A stretch of DNA of 64,000 nucleotides from Betaproteobacteria bacterium (GCA_016708825.1 JADJEZ010000002.1:186001-250000); one strand, 5' to 3'; counted from the first letter of the stretch, positions 20,050-29,224 are shown. A program made the numbers and translations. The notes: generated by a model not told the origin, from the sequence alone.

Positions 20050-20108
20050 GGCGCGAAGGGCAGCGGCAGGACGAAATCGTCGGCGCAGCAGCGCGTCAAG
20101 GCGCGAGC
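20009..20108. repeat. 50-bp imperfect tandem duplication at a stop/start junction
   Basis: Bases 20009-20058 and 20059-20108 are two adjacent copies, roughly 85-90% alike by eye. Each contains, on the minus strand, a TTGA and a stretch translating as LTLYYADHFVLPLP (functional copy) or LTRCCADDFVLPLP (degenerate copy). The upstream phosphatase gene stops at the TTGA of the second copy. Confidence 0.7.
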
Positions 20109-21742
20109 GGGAGCGGCACGCCTTCGGAGGACGAGGGCGCGCGCGCGCCGAGCAGCGCCGCGAGCGTGGGCGCGATGTCCGCCACATCCACGGGCGCGTC
20201 CCGGCGGCCGGGCTTCACCCAGCGCGGCCCGTAGACGAGGATCGGCACGCCGGAGTCCTCGGGATGGGGAGAGCCGTGCGTGGTGCCCTTGCCGTAGGAC
20301 GAGAGGATCCATCCCGGCCGGGTCACCACCTGCAGGTCGCCGGAAAGACCGCGATGCCAGCCCTTGCGCACGGCGGCGAGGTACGGCGCCCGCGCCGGCG
20401 AATCGGACTCGATCTCGGCGCGCGTGAAGACCGCCTCGATGCCTGGCTCGGCGAGAAGAATCCGCTTCGCCTCTTCCGTGAGTGCCGCTTCGTCCACGCC
20501 GCGCTTCGCCACCAGCGCCCGGTCGAGCAGGATCGCCTGTGCGCTCCAGCCCTTCGTCCACGGCCCCGGGCCGAATTTCGCCGCGAGACCCGCCTCCAGT
20601 TTCGCGAGTGCTGCGCGCGGACTCTGCCGGCCCGCCGGCTTGCCTTGCGACAAACTGAATTCCGGGACCGGCATGAACCCGTGGTCCGCCGTGAGCACGG
20701 CCACGTAACGGTCACGGCCGATGCGGCGGTCGAGCTCCTTGAAAAAGGATTCCAGGAGGTGATCGAGTTGCAGCACGTGGTCGTGGGAGAGTCGCGACTC
20801 CGCGCCCCATGCGTGGTTCACGTAGTCGTGGCCGGAAAGGCTCACCGCGAGGATGTCGGGCGCGTCGTCGCCGCCGAGCGATTCGCCTTCGACGGCTGCC
20901 AGCGCGAAATCGAGCGTGAGCGCATCGAGGAAGGGGCTGCGGTAGAGGCTCGCGTAGAAGTTCGGGCCGGGGGCCTCGAGGCCCCCGTCGATCGTCATCG
21001 GCAGGCGCCCGCCCGCGGAGAACCAGGGCTGGTCGTCGGGGACGCTGCGCCCGTAGGCCATGTCGGGCAGGAGCGGTGTCCACGCCGCCTTGAAGTAGCG
21101 GTCGGCGGGCTTCGCGGCGTTGAACGCCTCGACCCACGGCGGGTGCTCGCGCAGGTAGTAGGTGGTGGAGGCGAAGGCGCCGGATGCGCGCATGAACACA
21201 TAGGCCGCACCCGCGCGCCCGGCGAGCAGTATCGCGCCGCGGTCCTTGCCGGAGACGGCGACCACCTTCGAGCGGGAATCCGCCGCGACCAGCACTTCGC
21301 CCAGGGTCTCGGCGCGCAGGTTGCGCGGGCTGGTCCCCTCGTGGGCCGCGGTGGGGTGGCCGAGGTAGCGGTGCGCGGGGTCTTCCGCGCAGTACACGAT
21401 CGCGCCCGTCGCGGGGTCGCGCCAGTCGTTGCCGATGATCCCCGTGGCCCGCGGGTGGGCGCCGGTGAGGATGGTCGCGTGGCCCGGCCCGGTGAGCGTG
21501 TTCGCATAGCCGAAGTGGGCGTTGGCGAACCACGCGCCGCGCTCGAGGAACCGGTTCAGGCCGTCGGTACCGAGCTGGTCGCGATAGCCCGTGACCTGGC
21601 GCTGCGGCAGCCCGTCGGCCACGAGGAGCACCACGAGACGAGGCGCCTCCACGGGCGCGGGCGGCGGCGCGGCGCAGCCCGCGGCGAGGACGAGGGCCGC
21701 GAAGGCGGCGGGTGCGCTTCGCGCGCGCTGGAGCGCTCTCAT
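20096..21742 (-). CDS. Alkaline phosphatase family lipoprotein (type I phosphodiesterase/nucleotide pyrophosphatase-like)
   Basis: About 548 residues. The N-terminus has a lipoprotein signal ending in LAAGC, so it is probably membrane-anchored in the periplasm. The alkaline phosphatase superfamily core follows: LVVLLVADGLPQRQ (metal aspartate), ANTLTGPGHATILTGAHP (nucleophile threonine region), ILAVSLSGHDYVNHAWG, LTADHGFMPVPE, and THGSPHPEDSGVPILVYGP near the end. I chose the ATG giving MRALQRARS; another ATG eight codons upstream is possible. It is divergent from the next gene, with only about 30 bases between the starts. Confidence 0.85.
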   Translation of the reverse strand: MRALQRARSAPAAFAALVLAAGCAAPPPAPVEAPRLVVLLVADGLPQRQVTGYRDQLGTDGLNRFLERGAWFANAHFGYANTLTGPGHATILTGAHPRATGIIGNDWRDPATGAIVYCAEDPAHRYLGHPTAAHEGTSPRNLRAETLGEVLVAADSRSKVVAVSGKDRGAILLAGRAGAAYVFMRASGAFASTTYYLREHPPWVEAFNAAKPADRYFKAAWTPLLPDMAYGRSVPDDQPWFSAGGRLPMTIDGGLEAPGPNFYASLYRSPFLDALTLDFALAAVEGESLGGDDAPDILAVSLSGHDYVNHAWGAESRLSHDHVLQLDHLLESFFKELDRRIGRDRYVAVLTADHGFMPVPEFSLSQGKPAGRQSPRAALAKLEAGLAAKFGPGPWTKGWSAQAILLDRALVAKRGVDEAALTEEAKRILLAEPGIEAVFTRAEIESDSPARAPYLAAVRKGWHRGLSGDLQVVTRPGWILSSYGKGTTHGSPHPEDSGVPILVYGPRWVKPGRRDAPVDVADIAPTLAALLGARAPSSSEGVPLPLAP

Positions 21743-21772
21743 GCGAGCGAGTCTATTAGAATTCATGGGCCC

Positions 21773-22286
21773 ATGCCCTTCGCCTACTTCGACCGGCTCT
21801 CGCCCGCCCGGCAGCGCCTGTATCTCCGCAGCGACGCTATCCGCCGCGTGGCCCTTCCCGATCCCGCCGCCCTCGTCGACCTCGCGAAGGCCATCGAGCC
21901 CGCGCTCGCCACGGGCGAGCCGCGCGCGGCGCAGGATGCCTGCCAGGGGCTGGTGGACGCGCTCAACGCGCAACTGGGTACGCCGCCGGTCCGGGCGCGG
22001 ATCCTCGCGCGCCGGCCGAGCGACGCGGGCGGCGAGCTGCACGGCCTCTACGAGCCGGACAACGACGGCAAGGTCGCCCGGGCGAGCGTCTGGATGCGCA
22101 CCGCGGCGCGCGACGACGTGGTGAAGTTCCGCACCTTCCTGCGCACGCTGGTGCACGAGATGTGCCACCACTTCGACTACGAGCTCTACCGGTTCGCGGA
22201 GACCTTTCACACCGGGGGTTCTACGCACGGGAATCCGCGCTGGTGCGCGGATCCTGGGCGAGCCGCCCGCAGGCGCCGCCCCCTAG
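21773..22286 (+). CDS. Putative zinc metallopeptidase, SprT-like (HEMCH motif), two frameshifts at the end
   Basis: The start MPFAYFDRLSPARQRLYL leads to a central FLRTLVHEMCHHFDYELY, an HExxH zinc motif with further histidines, as in SprT-like and DUF-type minimal peptidases. The tail reads FAETFHT and then, in shifted frames, GFYARESALVR and ILGEPPAGAAP with a TAG. Two single-base indels near 22213 and 22245 are implied. Its TAG and the stop of the convergent J-like gene share the same CTAG tetranucleotide. The true substrate is unknown. Confidence 0.65.
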
Positions 22287-22963
22287 CGGGTGCGCGAGCG
22301 CCGGCGGCTGGCGCGGGGGTCGTTCTCCTGCTGGAACTTCTCCCGGAACTCGTCCTCCTTCGCCTTCTGGTCCTGGGACACCTGCGCCTGGATCGCAGCC
22401 TCGCGCTCCTTCAGCTCGCGCTCGTACTTCTCGGCGGAGAAAGGCTCGGCAGGCGCGGCTGGTGCCGCGGCAGCGGCCTTGCGGGGATCCGGCCGGGGCT
22501 TGCCGTTCTCGGCCTCGTACTCGGCCGCGTAGGTGGCCTCCTCCATGCGCTTCTGCGCGGCCACGCGGTTGCTCTGGTTCCATGCCGCCGAGAGCGCGAG
22601 GAAGCCCACGAAGAGCAGCACGAACACGAGCTTGCGGTAGCGCTCCCAGTTCTCCGCGAGGACGTGCCGGGGCTTGAGCAGCTCGCTCGCGAGGGAAGCG
22701 GTCGCGAGCTCCGCCTCGGCGGCGGCGCGCTGGCGGTCGGCTGCCGGCGCGGCGGGGGCGTTCGCGATCGAGGCGTCGTAGCCCGCGCGAAGCTTGTCGT
22801 CGCCGAGGATCGACCAGGCCTCGCGCACGGCGTAGATGCCCGCGCGCGCCTCCTCGGTGTCCTCGCGCTCGAACTTCGCGATGCTGCGGCGGCAGGCGGC
22901 GGCGATCATCTCGCGGGGCGCGACGGGCGGCACGCCTACCAGGTCGTAGAGGCTTTTTTTCAT
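22283..22963 (-). CDS. J-domain-like membrane protein lacking the HPD motif
   Basis: The N-terminus SLYDLVGVPPVAP and the later REAWSILGDDKLRAGYD match helices I and III-IV of a DnaJ J-domain. The HPD tripeptide that activates Hsp70 is absent from the helix II-III loop (KFEREDTEEARAG). A transmembrane segment (LVFVLLFVGFLALSAAW) follows near residue 115, then a charged, glutamate/lysine-rich C-terminal tail likely to form coiled coil. It starts 11 bases after the GspE-like gene on the same strand, so it is probably co-transcribed. A scaffolding rather than canonical co-chaperone role is inferred. Confidence 0.65.
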   Translation of the reverse strand: MKKSLYDLVGVPPVAPREMIAAACRRSIAKFEREDTEEARAGIYAVREAWSILGDDKLRAGYDASIANAPAAPAADRQRAAAEAELATASLASELLKPRHVLAENWERYRKLVFVLLFVGFLALSAAWNQSNRVAAQKRMEEATYAAEYEAENGKPRPDPRKAAAAAPAAPAEPFSAEKYERELKEREAAIQAQVSQDQKAKEDEFREKFQQENDPRASRRRSRTR

Positions 22964-22973
22964 GGGTGCGCGA

Positions 22974-24775
22974 TCAGACGGGGGCGACTTTCAGGACTTC
23001 CTCGATGGTGGTCACGCCTGGGCCACCTTCATCAGGCCCGAGAGGCGCAGCGGGCGCATGCCGGCGCGGTAGGCCGCGTCGGTGAGCCGGGAGATGTCCG
23101 GCTCGGAAACAAGCAGGCGCTTGATGTCCACCGTCAGCGTGAGGATCTCGTAGATGCCGACGCGGCCCAGGTAGCCGGTGTTGCGGCACTCGAGGCAGCC
23201 CACCGGCCGCCACACTTCCGCGGGCGGCGGCGCCTTGAAGGGCGCGCAGATCGCATTCCAGGTCGCGTGGTCGTCCTCGCGCTGGAACGACACTTTCTGC
23301 TTGCAGTGCGGGCAGAGCGTGCGCACGAGACGCTGCGCCATGACGCCCAGCAGGGCCGCGTTGAGCAGGTAGGGCGCGGCGCCCAGGTCCAGCAGCCGCG
23401 TGACGGCTGACGGCGCGTCGTTGGTGTGCAGCGTCGACAGGACGAGGTGCCCGGTGAGTGCGGCCTGCACGGCCATGTCGGCGGTCTCCAGGTCGCGGAT
23501 CTCGCCCACCATGATGATGTCGGGGTCCTGGCGCATGAGCGCGCGCACGCCCGTGGAGAACGTGAGCTCGATGTCGGCGTTGACCTGCATCTGGTTCAGG
23601 CGCGCATCCACCATCTCGATCGGGTCCTCGATCGTGCAGACGTTCACCTCAGGCGTGGCGAGGAGCTTGAGGGTGGTGTAGAGCGTGGTGGTCTCGGCCT
23701 CACCGGACGACCCCGTCACCAGCAGGATCCCTCCCGTCTGGCGGGTGAGGTGGGTCCAGGTCTCGGTCTCGTCCTTCGTGAACCCGAGGTCGGTGAAGTC
23801 GCGGGTGAGCACCTCGGGATCGAAGATGCGCATCACCACCTTCTCGCCGTGGGCCGTCGGCAGGGTGGACAGGCGCAGCTCGATCTCCTCGCCGTCGGGC
23901 ATGCGCGTCTTGATGCGGCCGTCCTGCGGGCGGCGCTTCTCCATCACGTCCATGCGCCCGAGGATCTTGATGCGCGCGGTCATCGCGACCAGCACCGGGT
24001 AGGGGATCTGGTAGACCTCGTGCAGCACCCCGTCGATGCGGAAGCGGATGACACCCGCTTCGCGCCGCGGCTCCAGGTGGATGTCGCTCGCGCGCTGGTC
24101 GAAGGCGTACTGCCAGAGCCAGTCGACGAGGTGGACGATGTGGTGGTCGTTCGCGTCGAGCTGGCGGCCGGCCTTGCCCAGCTCCACGAGCTGCTCGAAA
24201 TTCGAGAGCCCGGTGGTCTGCACGCCGGCCTTCTCGGCGCGCTTGACGCTCTTGGCGAGGTTGTAGAACTCGCCCTGGTAGCGCTCGATGTCCACCGGAT
24301 TGGCGATCACCCGCTTCACCGTGACGCGCAGCATCTCGGCGAGTTCCTTCTCCCAGGCGCGCATGAAGGGTTCGCACGTGGCGATGGTCACTTCCTTGCC
24401 GCCCGCCTCCACCGGGAGGATGGAGCGGCGCTGCGCGTACTCCGAGGACATCACGTCGGTGACCGCCCGCAGGTCGATCTTGAGCGGATCGATGTGATAG
24501 AACGGGATCTGCAGCCGCGCGCCGAGCCACGCGGCGAGCATCTCCGCGTTGAGCGGCGTGTTGGGCGGCACCGGGGAGCGCAGGCGCGCCTCGCTGATGA
24601 TCGTGATCGGGTGCTTCCCGGCGCGCGAGCGCGTGTGGTCCTGGGCGAGCTTCGCGGCGTCCTCGCGGGCCACGCGGCCGTCCTGCACCAGCCACTCGAG
24701 CAGCTCCTTGAGGGTGAGCTTGCGGTCTACGCCCGGCGCGGGCGTCTGGCTGGATGCGGGAGTGGCGGTCGCCAT
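22974..24775 (-). CDS. GspE/PulE/PilB-family secretion ATPase with a degenerate Walker A
   Basis: A secretion ATPase-like protein, about 600 residues. The N-terminal MshEN/GspE-II domain (PFYHIDPLKIDLRAV) is followed by the ATPase core: ASDIHLEPRREAGVIRFRID, CTIEDPIEMVD (Asp box), RALMRQDPDIIMVGEIRD (Walker B) and GHLVLSTLHTNDA (His box). The C-terminal zinc motif (CPHC and CLEC) is present. The Walker A position reads TGSSGEAETTTLY where the family has TGPTGSGKTTTLY, so the lysine is a glutamate. A frameshift near 23013 hides the usual tail GVTTIEEVLKVAPV; the frame otherwise stops at 23012. It could serve type II secretion or type IV pili; no other subunits are nearby. Confidence 0.85.
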
Positions 24776-24787
24776 GGCGGGATTCTA

Positions 24788-26320
24788 TTACTTCCCTCTG
24801 GGCGCGACCATCATCGCGTTGAACCGGCGCTGCGCCCGCGGCGTCACCACGAAGTCGCGTTTCGCGGCGAAGTCGAAGATCGGATAGAAGACCGGGATCA
24901 GGGGCTGGTCGGCCATCGCGAAGTTGATCGCCCGGGTGAGTTTCTCGCCGCGCACCTCGGCGTCCATGCTCTGGTTCGATTCCGTCAGGAGCGAGTCGAC
25001 GATGGGGTTCGAGTAGCGCGTGCGGTTGGCCGTGCCGAATCCCTTGTCCTTGTTGTAGCTCGCCACCAGCGCGCGCAGGCTGTTGGCGGCTTCCTCGGCC
25101 CCGTACTGGGCCGCGAAGGCGCTGAATTCCTGCTTCGAGGCGCGGGTGAAGAAAACGCTCCCCGGCATCGTCTCCACTTCCGCCTTGAGTCCCACGCGCG
25201 ACCACATCTGGGCGATGGCCTGCGCCACGGACGCGTCGTTCGGATAGCGCTCGGCCGTGGCGTGCAGGACGATCCGGAAACCCTCGCCCCATCCCGCCTC
25301 TTTCAGGAGTGCTGCCGCCCAGGCCTTCTTGCTCGCACCCGGGAACTCGGCCGACAGCAGCTGGCTCGCCGGGAGTGCGCTGCCCTCCATCATGCGTTTC
25401 ACGATCAGGTCGCGGTTGATGGCGAGAGAAAGCGCCTTCCTCACGCGCGGATCCTTCAGGGGATTCGCGCCCAGGGGCTTGCCGTCCTTCGCGGTCACGA
25501 AAGGAGAGGCGTCGCGGGCGGAGTCGAGCGCCACGTAGTGCACGAGGGCGGCCGCGCCGCGGTAGAGCGCGAAGCGGCCTTCCTTGCGCAGGCGCTCGAG
25601 GTCCTGGATCGGCACTGCGTCGATCGCGTCCACCTCGCCGCTCAACAGCGCCGCGAGCCGCGTCGGATCCCTGGCGATGACGCGCTCCGTCACCTTCGCC
25701 CAGTGCGGCTTCGCACCCCAGTAGCGGTCATTGCGTTCGACCACGAGCCGCTCCCCGTTCACCCATTCCACGAGCTTGTAGGGCCCGGTGCCGATCGCGG
25801 CCTTGCCGGCGTTGAAATCGGCGGTGGTCGCGCCTTTCGCGGCGCTCGCGGAGACGATCCAGACGTTCGCGAGGTCGTTCGGAAGCTGGGGATTGGGCGC
25901 CTTGGTGCGGATGACGACCGTGTGGTCGTCCAGTTTCGTCAAACTCTCGATGCCGCGCGTGAACTGCGCGAACGAATTGGGCGAGTTGGGCACGTTGGGC
26001 ACCCGGTCGATGGTGAAGAGCACATCGTCGGCCGTGAAGGGCGAGCCGTCGTGGAAGGTGACGCCCTTGCGCAGCCGGAACTCCCAGGTGAGGTCGTCGA
26101 CGAGCTTCCACGACTGGGCGAGCGACGGCGTCACCCGGAGCTTCTCGTCCAGGACCGCGAGCTTGTCGTAGAGGTACTCGTGCGAGGACCCGGTGGGAAA
26201 GGCCGCGAAGAAATGCGGATCGAGCGTGTTCAGTTCCAGCTTCGTGCCCAGGATGAGGTTCTGCGCCTGGGCGGCGGGCAGCAGCAGGACGGCGGCAACG
26301 GCGAAAAGGTGGCGCAGCAT
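24788..26320 (-). CDS. Periplasmic peptide/solute-binding protein of an ABC transporter (SBP_bac_5)
   Basis: 510 residues with a signal peptide (MLRHLFAVAAVLLLPAAQAQ). The family 5 solute-binding fold is evident: LDPHFFAAFPTGSSHEYLYD, LTWEFRLRKGVTFHDGSPFT (the hallmark), IGTGPYKLVEWVNGERL and VRKALSLAINRDLIVKRMM. It binds di- or oligopeptides or related solutes in the periplasm. No permease or ATPase gene is in the window, so the partner lies elsewhere or is orphan. It is divergent from the M81 peptidase gene, with 126 bases between them, suggesting linked peptide uptake and breakdown. Confidence 0.93.
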   Translation of the reverse strand: MLRHLFAVAAVLLLPAAQAQNLILGTKLELNTLDPHFFAAFPTGSSHEYLYDKLAVLDEKLRVTPSLAQSWKLVDDLTWEFRLRKGVTFHDGSPFTADDVLFTIDRVPNVPNSPNSFAQFTRGIESLTKLDDHTVVIRTKAPNPQLPNDLANVWIVSASAAKGATTADFNAGKAAIGTGPYKLVEWVNGERLVVERNDRYWGAKPHWAKVTERVIARDPTRLAALLSGEVDAIDAVPIQDLERLRKEGRFALYRGAAALVHYVALDSARDASPFVTAKDGKPLGANPLKDPRVRKALSLAINRDLIVKRMMEGSALPASQLLSAEFPGASKKAWAAALLKEAGWGEGFRIVLHATAERYPNDASVAQAIAQMWSRVGLKAEVETMPGSVFFTRASKQEFSAFAAQYGAEEAANSLRALVASYNKDKGFGTANRTRYSNPIVDSLLTESNQSMDAEVRGEKLTRAINFAMADQPLIPVFYPIFDFAAKRDFVVTPRAQRRFNAMMVAPRGK

Positions 26321-26446
26321 CTTGGGCCTCGCGGACTGGTCGGGAATGGGATCACGACGGATTATGCGGTCAGATCGCGGCGATGCCTACGCTTGGGCGT
26401 TATCTGACACCATGCCGGGATCGACACTCCCTGCCCGCCTCCGACC

Positions 26447-27959
26447 ATGCCCGCACCCCGCATCGCCCTCGCCGCCTTCATGCTGGAATCGAACGCCCAC
26501 TCGCCCGTCGCCACGCGCGCGGAGTTCGCCGCCAACTACCTGTGCTGGGGCGGCGACATGATGGCCGACCTGCGCAGCGCGCACCCAGTGGGTCCGGTGA
26601 CCCTCTCCGGCTTCGTCGACGGCATGGACGCCTCGGGGGACTGGACCCCGCTGCCGCTGATGGGAACGGCCGTCGGCGCGAGCGGGCCCGTCGACCACGC
26701 CTTTTTCCTCGAGGTGGCCGATGGCATCGCCTCCCGGCTGGAGGCGGCGATGCCGGTCGATGGCGTGTTCATCGCCCTGCACGGCGCGGCCATCGGCACC
26801 GGCCAGGTGGACCCGGACGGCGTGATACTCGAACGGGTGCGCCGGCTGGTCGGCCCCGGCGTGCCCGTGCTCGCCACGCTCGACCTGCACGCCAACGTGT
26901 CGCGCCGGATGGTCGCCAACGCGAGCGTGCTCGTGGCCTACCGCACCAACCCGCATGTGGACATGGCCGAGCGCGGCGAGGAATGCGCCCGCCTCCTGCG
27001 CGAGATCCTCGCCGGCGCCAGGCCCGAGGCCGCCTTCGTGAAGCTGCCGATGATTCCGCCCTCGGTCACGCAGAACACCAAGAGCGGCCCCTACGCGGAC
27101 ATCATCGCGTACGGCCAGTCGAAGGCGGACGAACGGGTGATGAACGTCTCGGTCGCGAGCGGATTCTCGCTGGGCGACACCCCGAAGAACGGCATGAGCG
27201 TCGTCGTCACCACGCGGGGCGACGCGGCTCGCCGAGACGCTCGCGAAGGACATCGCGCGCCGCTGCTGGGCAGACCGCCACCGCTACGTGCCGAACCTCA
27301 CCGGCCTCGAGGAGGCGACGCGTATGGCCCTCGAATGCGGGCGCGATCGCGCGAAGCCCGCGCTCCTCTTCGCCGACGTGGCCGACAATCCCGGCGGCGG
27401 CGGGCGCGGCAACACGGTGTGGATCCTGGAGGCTTTTCACCAGGCAGGCGTCGAAGGCGCGCTTCTCGGCATCTTCTTCGACCCGGCGCTTGCGGCCGAG
27501 GCCCACGCCCTGGGCGCGGGCGCGGCGTTTCACGCCAGGTTTAATCGCGACGAGGCGCATCCGCTCTCCGGCCGCTTCGAGGCAGGGGCGGTCGTCGAGG
27601 GGCTGCACGACGGCAACGTCGTGGGCCGGTGCGGCATCGCGGCAGGGCACACGATTGTCCTGGGCCCGATGGCGCTGCTTCGCGTCGGCGGCGTCCGCGT
27701 GGTCGTGGTGAGCGTGCGCCAGCAGTGCAAGGACACGGCGATGTTCGAGGTCTTCGGCGTCGACATCGCCGCGGCCCGCTCGGTGGTCGTGAAGTCCCGC
27801 GGGCATTTCCGCGCCGCGTTCGACCTCCTGTTTCCCGACGACCGGATCGTCGAGGTGGACGTGCCCGGCCTCACGACGCCGGTGCTCTCGCGCGTGCCCT
27901 ATCGCGACGTGCCGCGGCCCGTCTTTCCGCTGGACGCCGATTTCGCCTGGTCGCCCTGA
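26447..27959 (+). CDS. M81 family metallopeptidase (MlrC-like), one frameshift
   Basis: The family of microcystinase C, a zinc peptidase. The N-terminal half has IALAAFMLESNAHSP (family normally ExNTFSP), VDGVFIALHGAA, VLATLDLHANVS and AYRTNPHVDMAERG, which supply the zinc-binding aspartate and histidines. The C-terminal half has FADVADNPGGGGRGNTV and the MlrC tail VVVVSVRQQCKD with LVKS-like VVVKSRGHFRAAF. The halves are in different frames; a one-base indel near 27228 separates TTRGDAA from LAETLAKDIARRCWADRH. Its stop overlaps the 3' end of the convergent enolase-like gene by about 60 bases. A peptide or dipeptide substrate is inferred from the adjacent binding protein. Confidence 0.88.
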
Positions 27960-29224
27960 AGCGCCTCGCGGCCCGCGAAGCGCGCCGACGATCCGAGTTC
28001 CGCCTCGATCCGCAGGCATTCGTTCCACTTGGCCATGCGCTCGGAGCGCGCGAAGGAGCCGACCTTCAGCTGGCCGGCATTCCATCCCACCGCGAGGTGG
28101 GCGATCGCCACGTCCTCCGTCTCGCCCGAGCGCGCCGAGACGACGGTGGTCCACCCGGCCTCGCGCGCGGCGGCGAGCGCCTCGACCGTTTCCGTGATCG
28201 TGCCCGCCTGGTTGGGCTTCAGCAGCACCGCGTTGCACTGGCCTTCCCGCGCGGCGTCCGCAATGCGCGCCGCACTGGTGACCAGGAAGTCGTCGCCGAT
28301 CACCTGGACCTTGTCGCCCACGGCGGCGGTGAAGGCGCGCATGCCTTCCGGGTCGTCCTCGGCGACGGGATCCTCCACGGAGACGATCGGGTAGGCCCGC
28401 GTCCAGCCGAGCACGACCTCGATCCACGCCGCGGTGTCGAACTCGCGATTCTCGAGGCCGAGCCGGTAGCGCCCGTCGGCGCGGAACTCGGAGGCCGCGA
28501 TGTCGAGCGCCATCACCACTTCGCCCTTCCGGAAGCCTGCCCGCTCGATCGATCTTGCGACCATGTCGAGCGCTTCCTCGTTGGCCTTGAAGTCGGGCCA
28601 CCAGCCGCCCTCGTCGGCCACGCCGCAGAGCCTTCCCGCCGCACGCATGAGTTCCCCGGCGGCGCGGTAGACCTCCGCCACCATGACCATCGCCTCGTCG
28701 AAGCTCCTCGCGCCCACGGGCATCACGAGGAAATCCTGGATGTCGACGCGTCGCCCGGCGTGGGCACCGCCGCCGAAGATCTGCACCTGGGGCAAGGGCA
28801 GCCTCACCGGCGCCTCGCCGGCCAGGTGCCGCCAGAGGGGAAGCCCACGGGCGGACGCCGCCGCGTGCAGGACCGCCATCGACGTGGCGATGAGTGCGTG
28901 GCCGCCGAGGCGCGATTTCTGCGGCGTGCCGTCGAGCGCGACCAGGCGCTCGTCGACCGCCCTCTGATCCGCGCCGTCCATTTCCGCGAGGGCCGTGGCG
29001 ATCTCGCCGTTCACGTTCGCCACCGCCGCGGACACGTCGAATCCGCCGAGGCGACCGCCGTCGTCGCGCAGGTCGATCGCCTCGTGGCTTCCCCGGGACG
29101 CGCCCGCCGGCGCGATCCCGCGCCCTTTTGCGCCGCCTTCGAACTCGACATCGACTTCGACCGTGGGCCTTCCCCGCGAATCCCAGATGCGCCGGCCGGT
29201 CACGCGCACGATCTTCGTGGTCAT
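27899..29224 (-). CDS. Enolase-like protein with altered active-site residues
   Basis: 441 residues with the full enolase fold: WDSRGRPTVEVDVEF, APAGASRGSHEAIDLRD, GVADEGGWWPD, IVSVEDPVAEDDPEG (metal Glu), VIGDDFLVTS (metal Asp), LLKPNQAGTITETVEA (base Lys) and GQLKVGSFARSERMAKWNE. Two positions differ from true enolases: QEFMI is QDFLV (Glu to Asp) and VSHRSGETED is VSARSGETED (His to Ala). Catalytic lysines and metal ligands are kept. It may still dehydrate 2-phosphoglycerate or act on another phosphorylated acid. The ATG overlaps the kinase gene stop by four bases, so it is the last gene of a LysR-CDF-APH-enolase operon. The C-terminus is extended by about 18 residues past GREAL. Confidence 0.88.
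   Translation of the reverse strand: MTTKIVRVTGRRIWDSRGRPTVEVDVEFEGGAKGRGIAPAGASRGSHEAIDLRDDGGRLGGFDVSAAVANVNGEIATALAEMDGADQRAVDERLVALDGTPQKSRLGGHALIATSMAVLHAAASARGLPLWRHLAGEAPVRLPLPQVQIFGGGAHAGRRVDIQDFLVMPVGARSFDEAMVMVAEVYRAAGELMRAAGRLCGVADEGGWWPDFKANEEALDMVARSIERAGFRKGEVVMALDIAASEFRADGRYRLGLENREFDTAAWIEVVLGWTRAYPIVSVEDPVAEDDPEGMRAFTAAVGDKVQVIGDDFLVTSAARIADAAREGQCNAVLLKPNQAGTITETVEALAAAREAGWTTVVSARSGETEDVAIAHLAVGWNAGQLKVGSFARSERMAKWNECLRIEAELGSSARFAGREALQGDQAKSASSGKTGRGTSR

Noticed and set aside
20264..23410. A 1048-codon plus-strand open frame
   Set aside because: Only the part from 21773 encodes a credible protein (the HEMCH metallopeptidase). The rest is antisense to the phosphatase, J-like and GspE-like genes.
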